Part shown: one piece after another, positions 1 through 7,158 of the stretch
How the letters are laid out: each line of letters starts with the position of its first letter
Position numbering within the stretch: the stretch's first letter is position 1
Source of the DNA: Thaumasiovibrio sp043421945
GTDB taxonomy: Bacteria; Pseudomonadota; Gammaproteobacteria; Enterobacterales; Vibrionaceae
NCBI GenBank assembly: GCA_043421945.1
Contig: JBHOGO010000063.1
Span: 1 to 27,732, forward strand
Direction of reading: 5' to 3'
DNA: 27,732 bases
Program-made: the position numbers and the translations under genes
Notes under the pieces: generated by a model
What the model saw: only the letters and a program-made list of their open reading frames with translations
Told to the model about the DNA's origin: nothing
Database searches by the model: none

Positions 1-2
1 TC

Positions 3-68
3 GCTGGTTCACTGGCGTCTCGAATAAATGATAATTTTCAGGTGCTCAAACACGCATCTTCAAGTTAA
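3..68 (+). CDS. Possible C-terminal tail of a gene cut by the window edge
   Basis: One forward frame is open from the left edge to a TAA at 66-68 and gives 21 residues ending in RINDNFQVLKHASSS. The pattern faintly resembles the end of a methyl-accepting chemotaxis protein, but this is too short for a family call. The other two forward frames stop within about 35 bases. It may be non-coding. Confidence 0.22.
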   Translation, partial: AGSLASRINDNFQVLKHASSS

Positions 69-326
69 TTGGGTATAGAGACATTTACTTAATGGTTGAA
101 TAATACATTTCAAGTACAACAACCAAGAAACATTTTAACAATTATAACCTGCTATTGGTGTAATGCGACACTCTGTAGAGCGGTAACGTTAGGGTAATAA
201 ACGAATTTTTACGGGAAGAGGAAGGCATAATCATCAATGTTTAGCTGTGTTACACCATTCTCTGATCTTATGTGGTGATTGCGGTAAAATACTGCTGAAA
301 AGTTCATTATATTATTAGGGAACAGT

Positions 327-758
327 ATGTCGATTTGGCAACATTCATTATCACTAAAGCATATCAACTCGTTTAATCGTGATACGCTGATGGAAGCGCT
401 TAGCATTGAATTCGTCACGTTCGATGACAACTCACTGACAGCGAAAATGCCTGTTAATTCGACGGTTCACCAGCCGTTGGGGCTATTGCATGGAGGAGCG
501 TCTGTTGCTTTAGCTGAGTCTGTTGGCTCGATGGCTGCGAACCTTGCTGTTGATGAAAACCATTTTTGCTTAGGGCTTGAAATTAACGCTAATCATTTGA
601 AAGCGATGCGAAGTGGTCATGTTTACGCAACGGCAAAACCTATTCATTTAGGTGGTCAAACCCAAGTGTGGTCTATTGAAATGACCAATGAGAGTGGGGA
701 GCCTGTTTGTATCAGCCGTTTGACCATGATGGTGCGTGCTAAGAAGGGAACTCAATGA
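327..758 (+). CDS. Hotdog-fold acyl-CoA thioesterase (YdiI/MenI type)
   Basis: A 143-aa single-domain hotdog thioesterase of the PaaI/YdiI family. In enterobacteria YdiI (MenI) hydrolyses 1,4-dihydroxy-2-naphthoyl-CoA in menaquinone synthesis and also acts on other acyl-CoAs. The family core is visible: HGGASVALAESVGS with His55 and the expected catalytic Glu64, then GLEINANHLKAMRSG and the late QVWSIEM segment. Length fits the family (about 135-145 aa). The ATG is preceded by AGGGAACAG, a good ribosome-binding site. Its TGA overlaps the ATG of the next gene (ATGA at 755-758), so the two are probably translationally coupled. The substrate here is not shown by sequence, so no gene symbol is given. 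Confidence 0.9.
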   Translation: MSIWQHSLSLKHINSFNRDTLMEALSIEFVTFDDNSLTAKMPVNSTVHQPLGLLHGGASVALAESVGSMAANLAVDENHFCLGLEINANHLKAMRSGHVYATAKPIHLGGQTQVWSIEMTNESGEPVCISRLTMMVRAKKGTQ

Positions 759-985
759 AGCTGACATTTAGCCGCGGTTCAATTTTCGTCACACCTCATG
801 ACCTCGTGATAAAATTCAATGACGATAATCGTTTAACGCTAAAAGCGGCATTAGACACGATTACGCTCTATCAGGCTTCTTGCGTTATTGCAGTTCAAAG
901 TAGTGGGGTTGAGTGGTCGATGAAGCTGGATAATGAAGCGCAACTAAAAGAAATCGCACATCTAGCAAGTATTGAAGTGCTTTAA
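755..985 (+). CDS. Small conserved protein, DUF3389-like
   Basis: A 76-aa protein starting inside the stop codon of the thioesterase gene (4-base ATGA overlap). It opens MKLTFSRGSIFVTPHDLVIK and contains VEWSMKLDNEAQLKEIA, a pattern I associate with the DUF3389 family found next to this thioesterase in vibrios. It has no signal peptide or membrane helix and is predicted to be a small cytoplasmic alpha/beta protein. Function is unknown. The overlap suggests co-expression with the thioesterase, but a shared pathway is only an inference. Confidence 0.75.
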   Translation: MKLTFSRGSIFVTPHDLVIKFNDDNRLTLKAALDTITLYQASCVIAVQSSGVEWSMKLDNEAQLKEIAHLASIEVL

Positions 986-1046
986 TGTTAGAACATGCAG
1001 AGCATGATTTATTACCGGCTGTCGATTTTCTTATAGTGGAGAACTG

Positions 1047-1071
1047 GAGCCACCACAGCAGTCGGTGGCTC
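1047..1071. terminator. Hairpin between converging genes
   Basis: A perfect 8-bp stem, GAGCCACC (1047-1054) and GGTGGCTC (1064-1071), with a 9-base loop, lies between the converging DUF3389-like gene and DUF2797 gene. There is no T-tract on either side, so it is not a textbook intrinsic terminator. The position fits a bidirectional transcription block or an RNA 3'-end stabiliser. Confidence 0.4.
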
Positions 1072-1088
1072 ATATGGAGTGTGGGAAA

Positions 1089-1919
1089 TTATTCGCTACC
1101 TAACCACTCAATTTCATAGCTGGTATATTTACGCATGTTGATAACACCAGTGTCGAGTAACAGATATTGCCCTTTGATACCCTGTAAAATGCCTTCTACT
1201 TCTGGATTTTTGTCCATATTGTGTGATGAGATTTTTGTAGGGTACATATCGACGGGGTAATGGATAGCTGTTGCTTCTTCATCGAGTATTTCAATAGCAT
1301 CTTCCCCAAATCTTTCTAGGATCTCAGCCTGAGCTTCAGAGGTGCTGTCTAGTAATGTTTTCGCAATGGCTTTTAAATCGACATCGATGGTTTCACCTTT
1401 AAGCATCTTACGCCAATTTGTTTTATCAGCGATAAACTTCGCAATTTCTACTTCGATTAATCCAGAAATAAAGCGTGTTTTTACTTTCATGATCGGCAAG
1501 GCCTCTGTTGCCCCTTGATCTATCCAGCGAGTAGGGAGTTGATTACCCCGAGTGATACCCACTTTAACGGCAGAGGTATTTGAGAGATAGACATAGTGGG
1601 AGGTCATACAAAACTTGTCGGCCCACTCAGGCTCTCTGCATGTTCCTTGTTCATAGTGGCAGGTTTCAGGCTTCATGATACACATATCGCATCTCGCGAG
1701 GCTTTTCATGCACTTAAAGCAATGACCTTGAGAGTAACTCTTTTTGGTTTTCGTGCCGCATGCATCACAAAATATATTACCCGTATGGGTAAATTTGATG
1801 TGTTGACCAATTAATGGGTTGAGGCTGATACTCTCATCACCAATAGGAAGGTGATACTCAACGACGTCACTCAACGAAGAACGTAGTTTGCTGATAGTTC
1901 CTTTCATTCGATAGCTCAT
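1089..1919 (-). CDS. DUF2797 Cys-rich protein
   Basis: A 276-aa protein of the DUF2797 type. The N-terminal half has nine cysteines in pair-like spacing (C51/C54, C67/C70, C77/C80, then C87, C94, C104), which suggests zinc-ribbon-like metal sites. Directly after comes YVYLSNTSAVKVGITR, then RWIDQGATEA. This resembles the core of GIY-YIG-fold proteins (YVY...KVGITR), so a nucleic-acid role is possible but unproven. No signal peptide is seen, so it is probably cytoplasmic. It is the last gene of a minus-strand run with the 61-aa gene and the NERD-like gene, with 119 bases before its start, so it may have its own promoter. Confidence 0.82.
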   Translation of the reverse strand: MSYRMKGTISKLRSSLSDVVEYHLPIGDESISLNPLIGQHIKFTHTGNIFCDACGTKTKKSYSQGHCFKCMKSLARCDMCIMKPETCHYEQGTCREPEWADKFCMTSHYVYLSNTSAVKVGITRGNQLPTRWIDQGATEALPIMKVKTRFISGLIEVEIAKFIADKTNWRKMLKGETIDVDLKAIAKTLLDSTSEAQAEILERFGEDAIEILDEEATAIHYPVDMYPTKISSHNMDKNPEVEGILQGIKGQYLLLDTGVINMRKYTSYEIEWLGSE

Positions 1920-2038
1920 TATATTTATGCTTCTTGTGCAGAGATCTTAGCATTGTTCCTTTGTGAGGAGCTACCAATAACTAACAGACACCCTAGTGCA
2001 CTATAACTATATGGCTTTGCAAAAATATAATTAATGTA

Positions 2039-2224
2039 TTAATAACTTCCCTCAGGCAAAACCGTAAAAACGAGCTCATTCATTTTCTCTTTACTGACAA
2101 TAAGCACTTTATAGCCAGATTCAATCATTTCTCGACGCCATTGCTCCGCATGTCCATCGTCGCATAGACACGCACATTCAACAAATCCGTCGAGATAAAC
2201 GGCAATCATTGCTTCTTTTGTCAT
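2039..2224 (-). CDS. 61-aa protein of unknown function
   Basis: A short protein beginning MTKEAMIAVYLDGFVECACL. It has a Cys-Ala-Cys-Leu-Cys cluster near the N-terminus and a C-terminal KEKMNELVFTVLPEGSY. AAAAGGGA lies just upstream of the ATG as ribosome-binding site. It follows the NERD-like gene by 50 bases on the same strand and could be in its operon. I do not recognise the family. The spaced cysteines could bind a metal or form redox pairs, which is speculation. Confidence 0.6.
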   Translation of the reverse strand: MTKEAMIAVYLDGFVECACLCDDGHAEQWRREMIESGYKVLIVSKEKMNELVFTVLPEGSY

Positions 2225-2274
2225 GAGGAGTCCCTTTTCTATAACGCCCTACAATTAAAGCATAAAAATCAAAA

Positions 2275-2835
2275 TCAACAATGTTCCTTAATAAAGCGTA
2301 GGTTGTATTTCACATCATCACCATTTAGCGTAGAAGGTCGTGATTGTATGTAAGTCATTAACTTATTTACATTAAAGAAAAAACCAGGCTGCTCATTACC
2401 CATGTCGGCATTAAGAAAAAGAGAGGTGAAATAACGAGGGATAGGACGATCAGGAAACAGGTTATCAAAATACTTATCGACGGAATGCCATGTGTAATAA
2501 GGGTTATCAAATTTGTAGAAGGTTTTCGCCATTTTGATGGTTAAGGTTGGCGATAACGGTTGGCCAAAAACACGGCCTTTCCAAGCGTGGCAGTTAATGA
2601 GGAATAACCCTTTATTGCACAGTAGCACATAGTCAACGTCGATCGTTGTGTCGTCGGTAACAGGAAACGCAGCGTTTCTAATGATGATACCCTGATGTTT
2701 TTTGGAAAAATAATAGAGATTTGCCATAAACCAGTAGTATTTCAATGATCGCAGCTGACGTCGAATTGGCTTAAATGCAAGGTGCAAAAGCGAAATCGCT
2801 AAAGGAGAAAGGATAAGCCATAACTCAATGTCCAA
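2275..2835 (-). CDS. NERD-domain-like membrane-anchored protein, probably catalytically degenerate
   Basis: A 186-aa protein with a hydrophobic N-terminus (about residues 4-21, LWLILSPLAISLLHLAF) followed by a basic stretch, consistent with a single membrane anchor and a cytoplasmic C-terminal domain. Residues 50-87 match the NERD (nuclease-related) core: IDVDYVLLCNKGLFLINCHAWKG corresponds to the usual (I/E)D-hV...G-hhhIE-K..-G. Asp68 of the nuclease-like motif is kept, but the expected Glu and Lys of the E-x-K element are Asn81 and His83. Either this is a non-catalytic NERD protein or the active site differs. It lies 50 bases upstream of the 61-aa gene on the same strand. Confidence 0.72.
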   Translation of the reverse strand: MDIELWLILSPLAISLLHLAFKPIRRQLRSLKYYWFMANLYYFSKKHQGIIIRNAAFPVTDDTTIDVDYVLLCNKGLFLINCHAWKGRVFGQPLSPTLTIKMAKTFYKFDNPYYTWHSVDKYFDNLFPDRPIPRYFTSLFLNADMGNEQPGFFFNVNKLMTYIQSRPSTLNGDDVKYNLRFIKEHC

Positions 2836-2920
2836 TAGTGAAGTCCTTTGTTAAGCAGGGCATATCATAATAGTAGCATTGATTGTCGTGAAAGGAGTGG
2901 TGGCCAAGAATGGTTGCTGA

Positions 2921-2942
2921 AGCGGTACTTTTTCGTACCGCT
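2921..2942. other. Strong 8-bp hairpin downstream of the DUF2786 gene
   Basis: AGCGGTAC (2921-2928) and GTACCGCT (2935-2942) form a perfect stem with the loop TTTTTC. It lies between the DUF2786 gene and the NERD-like gene, both on the minus strand. No T-tract follows on the minus strand, so a termination role is uncertain. Confidence 0.5.
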
Positions 2943-3004
2943 ATTTAGGGGGAGGAGGGGCTGGTTAGCTAATAAGCTAGCTTGTCAGTCAATTACATGC
3001 TGAC

Positions 3005-3703
3005 TTATCCGTTAATGCGCTTAATGTCAGCTGGTGTTGCACCACCAACAGGCTGGTTGATACGGATAGTACGCCCTTTTTTCATGCCTTTTTCGTAATC
3101 GTCAGTCATTGCAGCCATTGCTTCTTTCAGCTGCTGCTTAAAGGTTTCACGATCAATGTTTTCGAACTCTTTATCGATGTAACTTTTAATTTTATTGTCG
3201 TAGTCATCGGCACTGTTAAGCTCTGGCAGTTTTTCTAACGCGCCCTCTAACCATCCTGAAACAAAGGATGCGACACGACGATTAACGGTTAGATTATCGG
3301 TTCCTGAACCAGCAAAACTATTTCTAAATTGACCCGTCTGTTGGTTCATCTCGCGATAAACGACATCGAAAGCAAATGCAGCAAAGATGGCACGCTCTGC
3401 AACACCAATAAATTCAGCTTTTTTTAAGCCTTTATGATTGGTTAGTACACATTCAACACCGAACTTACGATTAATGCCTCGGATAATTTTCAATATCTGT
3501 TGGCTGACATCGGTGGGTAATAGTGTTTGAGATATTGTTTTTCCCATTTGGATCAGATCAATATCTTCTTTGTCCAAGCCATACTTGAGCATGAGTCTAT
3601 GCGCCATTTTGATGGCTTGCGCAGCTTCATTGACATTCGCTGAATTACCTAGCTCAAGGCATTTGGCTATTTTCTTCAGTGCTTTACGTCGTTGCTCAGG
3701 CAT
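3005..3703 (-). CDS. DUF2786 domain protein
   Basis: A 232-aa protein whose N-terminal 45 residues fit the DUF2786 domain: RRKALKKIAKCLELGNSANVNEAAQAI... then AHRLMLKYGLDKEDI. The rest, about residues 60-200, is the charged helical C-terminal part that usually follows this domain in phage and bacterial proteins. The function of DUF2786 is not established. There is no signal peptide or membrane helix. It starts at an ATG 268 bases from the divergent HTH gene and appears to be monocistronic. DUF2786 proteins often occur on mobile elements, but the surroundings here show no other mobile-element hallmark. Confidence 0.82.
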   Translation of the reverse strand: MPEQRRKALKKIAKCLELGNSANVNEAAQAIKMAHRLMLKYGLDKEDIDLIQMGKTISQTLLPTDVSQQILKIIRGINRKFGVECVLTNHKGLKKAEFIGVAERAIFAAFAFDVVYREMNQQTGQFRNSFAGSGTDNLTVNRRVASFVSGWLEGALEKLPELNSADDYDNKIKSYIDKEFENIDRETFKQQLKEAMAAMTDDYEKGMKKGRTIRINQPVGGATPADIKRING

Positions 3704-3970
3704 GTTTTTTCTCTAACTCACGAAACTGGGCGGGTATTTTACCAAATTCTACCTTGGTCGTGCGAGCTAAATCTTGCCTGAAAACTTTCACCGCGTGCTG
3801 ACAAAGGCTATAACGACACAAATTATCCTTACTTAACTCGTTCTTAATACTGGATCTCCGTTGCTGGAGTCATCTTTTGCTGTCTAACCGTTGGTGTTAA
3901 GTGCGAGAACACGATAAATGCATCAAAACCCGTGATGTAAAGGCATAGATAGAAAATCGAGGAAAAACGA

Positions 3971-4309
3971 ATGGTATTCACAGAACAAGACCGCACCGCA
4001 CTCTATGATATTTGGATGTCGCAAAAAGCAAAAATGCGAATGACACAAATGGAGATGGCAAAGCGACTGGGGTTACCACAAGCCGTCTTCTCTTCTTTAT
4101 TAACGGGGAGAGAGCCACTTACTCGGGCTTTCATCAACAAGTTTTGTGATCAAATGTGTATCAATCCACTGACCGTTATTCCCACTTTGCAGCAACCTAG
4201 TGGTCTAGAAAGGCCTTTGCTAAAAAACAGAGTGATCATTGAAGGGGATATTCAGCACATATATGCTCAAGGTAACGAAATTGTGGTGGAGTATTATCCA
4301 CCACATTAA
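3971..4309 (+). CDS. Small HTH (Xre/Cro-like) transcriptional regulator
   Basis: A 112-aa DNA-binding protein. Residues about 20-66 form a Cro/CI-type helix-turn-helix: MTQMEMAKRLGLPQAVFSSL, then LTGREPLTRAFINKFCDQMCINP. The C-terminal third (IIEGDIQHIYAQGNEIVVEYYPP) is beta-rich and may serve dimerisation. The ribosome-binding site is GAGGAAAAACG before the ATG. It is divergent from the DUF2786 gene and convergent with DUF3581, so it is an orphan regulator. No target is evident. Confidence 0.82.
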   Translation: MVFTEQDRTALYDIWMSQKAKMRMTQMEMAKRLGLPQAVFSSLLTGREPLTRAFINKFCDQMCINPLTVIPTLQQPSGLERPLLKNRVIIEGDIQHIYAQGNEIVVEYYPPH

Positions 4310-4368
4310 TTCGGAATGGCTAAGCTGATTGGCACTCTTCTATATAATCTGGGGGTCGGTAACTCGCG

Positions 4369-5085
4369 TTAAGCAACAGAAGCCAAGTACTGTGCTTTTC
4401 GGGTATTAAAGACGTTAACGAGCTCATCAATCGTTTCGGCACAGTATGGTTTTAATCCGCTCATTCTGAGCGTTTTTCGACCATGTCCGATCTCAACACC
4501 GTTTTCGCTGAAGCTAAAACCAAGTATGACAGTGCCACGTTTACCATCTACATTGATATCTGACTGGGTAAGTGTGACATCAGGTTGGCTAAAATCGAAG
4601 GTGTCGAACTCAATCTCCATGCTCTCATAGATAACGAGTGGGCGATCTGGGTTGATCATTGATTGTGCTGACTCCATTAACGGAACCATAATGTGGGGGA
4701 AGTTCATTCCTGAAAAACGGACATATTTACGTGTGATTTGTTCTATTTGATCAGGGTTTAGAGTTGCTTCCCCTTCAAAATTCACGTGCAAATACTCTTT
4801 TCCCGCAGTATCGATCAGGTCAAGTTGTCCTGTTGCTTTCTCAGCCATATGAATTTGATGCTTTTCTGTCACCATACCTGAGAAGGTAAATTGCATTTTT
4901 TTGTGTAGCCCATGATTGGCTAGAACCATTGCGAACATTAAGTCCCCAGGGACACAGAAACGCTTGGCGTCTTCGTCATGAATGGGGTTGAAGTCACCAG
5001 CAACCTTTTTGGCGAAATGGCTTGCTTGCTCGCGAGAGAACTGCCAGCTTTTTTCTGTACGTGTGAAATATGGCGCTAAAAACAT
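4369..5085 (-). CDS. DUF3581 protein with MaoC-like hotdog motif
   Basis: A 238-aa protein I assign to DUF3581. Residues 28-57 (VAGDFNPIHDEDAKRFCVPG, then DLMFAMVLANHG) look like the active-site helix region of MaoC/PhaJ-type hotdog hydratases, with an Asp31-x4-His36 dyad in the order seen in R-specific enoyl-CoA hydratases. The C-terminal half may be a second hotdog-like module (DVTLTQSDINVDGKRGTVIL). Known: DUF3581 has no settled function. Inferred: it may bind or act on an acyl thioester. It is monocistronic, convergent with the HTH gene, and has a long upstream non-coding stretch. Confidence 0.8.
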   Translation of the reverse strand: MFLAPYFTRTEKSWQFSREQASHFAKKVAGDFNPIHDEDAKRFCVPGDLMFAMVLANHGLHKKMQFTFSGMVTEKHQIHMAEKATGQLDLIDTAGKEYLHVNFEGEATLNPDQIEQITRKYVRFSGMNFPHIMVPLMESAQSMINPDRPLVIYESMEIEFDTFDFSQPDVTLTQSDINVDGKRGTVILGFSFSENGVEIGHGRKTLRMSGLKPYCAETIDELVNVFNTRKAQYLASVA

Positions 5086-5686
5086 TGAAATCTAACCTAG
5101 CTATTACATTGCGGACAGTGTAACCGAAGCAGGCTATGTAAATGGTCTATCCAGATCAAAGGTAAAAGTGTGCTGAAGGTAGCAGGGTATAATGAATTGA
5201 TTTTCGCCAGCAGTGTTACCAAATGTAAATCCTGTTTCTTGGTGGAAATACTTTGTTATGTCTATATGAGCACTTAATAACTATAGATTACTTGAATGCT
5301 TTCTGGTTGTTTATTAACCCTTTTGTTTTTATCTTGTTAATGTTGTGTGGGTTTTGTTTTTATCAGGATAAGTTGGTTTTAATTAAAAAGCCTTATAATT
5401 CAATATTTAATGAAAAAACCTTTCATTGATACCGACACTCTCTTTGTACGAATAGTGTACAACAGGCTCGAGCGTTACACGTTTGTTATTGTTATGTTTT
5501 ATGCTTCCCGGCTTAAATCTAAGATTGCAAAAATGAGTATTTAATTGCTGTTGCAATTCCAGAATCTGCAGAATTAGTTACATGTTTTGAGCTGAATCAT
5601 CGGGATAATCCATAGATAATAGCGCTATGACTCAAGCGGAATAACGCTTGTTAGCGTACTTGTTTAGTAGTGATGAGGTAATATTG
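5086..5686. other. AT-rich intergenic region without a convincing gene
   Basis: About 600 bases with only short reading frames lacking ribosome-binding sites. I see several small dyads: TTGTAC-N7-GTACAA at 5444-5462, AATTGC-TGTT-GCAATT at 5543-5558, and AAGCG/CGCTT near 5634-5648. It must contain the promoter of the DUF3581 gene and probably that of the following small gene. It could hold a small RNA, but no terminator-like hairpin with a T-tract marks one. Confidence 0.5.
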
Positions 5687-5968
5687 ATGATAGAAGTTCA
5701 TTGGTCAGTCGGCGCGTTTATCGTTTTAAGTCAAATAGGCCTATGGATTAAGCTAGGCTTCATGAAGAAGTTCTTTGGCCTTTTAGATTCTTTATGCAAA
5801 TTGGTTGCTTGCAATATGTTTCGTACTCTTTATGTACGCATGCAGAGTCCAACAAAAGCAACGCCTGTTTCAGAGCTTCCTTACTTCTTAAAAGGTAAGC
5901 CTGCATCGATGCATCTTGGTAGTTATATTCAGATGCAAAACAACAATACAAGCAGTCGTAAAAAATAA
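5687..5968 (+). CDS. Small one-TM protein, hypothetical
   Basis: A 93-aa protein from the ATG at 5687, chosen because GAGG lies eight bases upstream. An in-frame start at 5648 has no such site. Residues about 7-25 (VGAFIVLSQIGLWIKLGFM) form one likely membrane helix, followed by a basic, helical and then polar tail ending NNNTSSRKK. I do not recognise the family. No operon partner is evident. Whether it is expressed is uncertain, since the upstream region is long and AT-rich. Confidence 0.5.
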   Translation: MIEVHWSVGAFIVLSQIGLWIKLGFMKKFFGLLDSLCKLVACNMFRTLYVRMQSPTKATPVSELPYFLKGKPASMHLGSYIQMQNNNTSSRKK

Positions 5969-5969
5969 C

Positions 5970-5994
5970 TGCAAATATCAGTCTGCTATTTGCA
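5970..5994 (+). other. Hairpin directly after the small one-TM gene
   Basis: TGCAAATA (5970-5977) and TATTTGCA (5987-5994) form a perfect 8-bp stem starting one base after the stop codon. TTGACGG follows, so there is no T-tract. Confidence 0.4.
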
Positions 5995-6043
5995 TTGACG
6001 GTCAAAACGGCAATGTAACGAACACGTTATTTAGATATACGAA

Positions 6044-6070
6044 GGCGCATGAGATATGGCGCCATTTTTG
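6044..6070 (+). terminator. Probable intrinsic terminator
   Basis: GGCGC (6044-6048) pairs with GCGCC (6059-6063) and is followed by ATTTTTG on the plus strand. It lies between the one-TM gene and the converging mobA, just beyond the mobA stop. The stem is short but GC-rich. Confidence 0.5.
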
Positions 6071-6073
6071 TCT

Positions 6074-6664
6074 TTAATTTTTGCTAATGCTGGCTATGCC
6101 TTGAACTGCACGATATTGGTTCAAGTCTAGTGGTGTGTTTATATTCTCGAATCCGTCAGCGGGTAAGTCGACGAGTGTTAATGTATGCTGCTTCAGAAAT
6201 TTAAAGACACGACGCTCTCCAAGTTGTAAGTAGCGGTGTATTTTTTCCCCTATTTGGCGGTGCATAACACAAAATACGGGTTGGATCCTTCCCAGTACAG
6301 ATACGGAAACCACCATATTCTCTTCAGCCTTTAATTCTAACTTATCCAAGACTTCAATGGGAAAGCCTGGTACATCACAAGGTACGAATCCTATCCATTG
6401 GTGGGGGAGGGTATGAAAAGCGGCATGCATTCCCGCTAATGGGCCAGGTCTATCTTTAAGTATGTCATCAAAAGTAGGCGCGTATTGTTCATACTCTGTG
6501 AATGCTGAATTGGTATTGATATAGACTTCAGTACTATGAAGGAAGAGCTTCTCGGTAATATTGCGGATCATTGGATGATTTTCTTCAATTTCAATCAGCC
6601 CTTTGTCTGAACCGCCCATTCTGCTTCCTTGTCCACCAGCTAAGACAACCCATGCAATATCCAT
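6074..6664 (-). CDS. mobA: Molybdenum cofactor guanylyltransferase MobA
   Basis: A 196-aa cytoplasmic enzyme that transfers GMP from GTP to molybdopterin, giving the guanine dinucleotide cofactor of DMSO/TMAO reductase, nitrate reductase and formate dehydrogenase families. The nucleotidyltransferase P-loop LAGGQGSRMGGSDKGL is at residues 8-23, followed by DRPGPLAGMHAA and the metal-binding FVPCDVPGFP. Length matches the family (about 190-200 aa). The AGAAGGAGGTATCA stretch before the ATG gives a very strong ribosome-binding site. It stands alone here, with no mobB, moeA or molybdoenzyme nearby. Confidence 0.93.
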   Translation of the reverse strand: MDIAWVVLAGGQGSRMGGSDKGLIEIEENHPMIRNITEKLFLHSTEVYINTNSAFTEYEQYAPTFDDILKDRPGPLAGMHAAFHTLPHQWIGFVPCDVPGFPIEVLDKLELKAEENMVVSVSVLGRIQPVFCVMHRQIGEKIHRYLQLGERRVFKFLKQHTLTLVDLPADGFENINTPLDLNQYRAVQGIASISKN

Positions 6665-6935
6665 TGATACCTCCTTCTATGAGATTGATTAGAATATTAC
6701 ATCTAATAAGGGTGAAGAAGTATTTTGTTAAAACAGGTATGTAAGCGTGTGATATGAAGAGGGTTTAACAGTTTTTGAGCTACACTTGTTGGGGTGTGAT
6801 TGCTTGCGTTATAAATGCGGAAGTGAGGTAGGTTTTGCTGTATTGATTAACCTAATGATTAGGCACTTTCAGATGCAGAAACAGCGGGGCTTTCACCCCA
6901 TTGTTTGCGTATGGTTTACTGCTTTTTTACTCGTA

Positions 6936-7037
6936 TTACATAGCCACAAGGCCAATAAAGAGAACACAAACAGCAACACTACATACACGGCCAATTAAAC
7001 CGATTTGGTTTGGTTTGATCATTTCAGACTGTGACAT
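6936..7037 (-). CDS. 33-aa single-pass membrane microprotein
   Basis: A 34-codon minus-strand frame with ATG at 7035-7037, a near-ideal Shine-Dalgarno CGGAGG six bases upstream, and TAA at 6936-6938. The product starts MSQSEMIKPNQIGLIGRVCS and continues VAVCVLFIGLVAM: a polar N-terminus, one basic residue (Arg17), then about 16 hydrophobic residues to the C-terminus. This suggests a small tail-anchored or single-span inner-membrane protein. It is divergent from the L,D-transpeptidase gene and carries a recognisable promoter on a perfect dyad. I cannot name a family. The overlapping plus-strand frames lack ribosome-binding sites. Confidence 0.65.
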   Translation of the reverse strand: MSQSEMIKPNQIGLIGRVCSVAVCVLFIGLVAM

Positions 7038-7063
7038 ATATAACCTCCGGTGCATATTAAGAA

Positions 7064-7109
7064 CAAAACAGAACAGCTGTTTTGTATATAATGAGTATAT
7101 ACAAAACAG
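7064..7109. promoter_or_regulatory. Candidate operator: 14-bp perfect dyad plus an extra half-site
   Basis: CTGTTTTGTATATA (7077-7090), spacer ATGAG, then TATATACAAAACAG (7096-7109) is a perfect 14-bp inverted repeat. CAAAACAG occurs once more at 7064-7071, so the octamer is present three times (direct, inverted, direct). It lies between divergent genes and covers the microprotein -10 element, as expected for a repressor site. It does not match the LexA, CRP or TyrR consensus that I know. As RNA it could also form a hairpin. Confidence 0.6.
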
Positions 7110-7123
7110 ACATTTTTGTCTAT
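7094..7123 (-). promoter_or_regulatory. Predicted sigma70 promoter of the microprotein
   Basis: On the minus strand TAGACA (7118-7123; 5/6 to TTGACA) is 18 bases from TATACT (7094-7099; 5/6 to TATAAT). The -10 overlaps the inner part of the 14-bp dyad. The expected start near 7087 gives a leader of about 50 bases. Confidence 0.5.
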
Positions 7124-7158
7124 TCCTTTTTGGAATTTAATATTAATGTCATAAACAT

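Noticed and set aside
7077..7109. LexA (SOS) box reading of the CTG...CAG dyad
   Set aside because: LexA sites need CTG-N10-CAG. Here the outer CTG and CAG are 27 bases apart.
6786..7140. Two overlapping plus-strand frames of 70-79 aa
   Set aside because: They lie antisense to the 33-aa microprotein and its operator and lack ribosome-binding sites.
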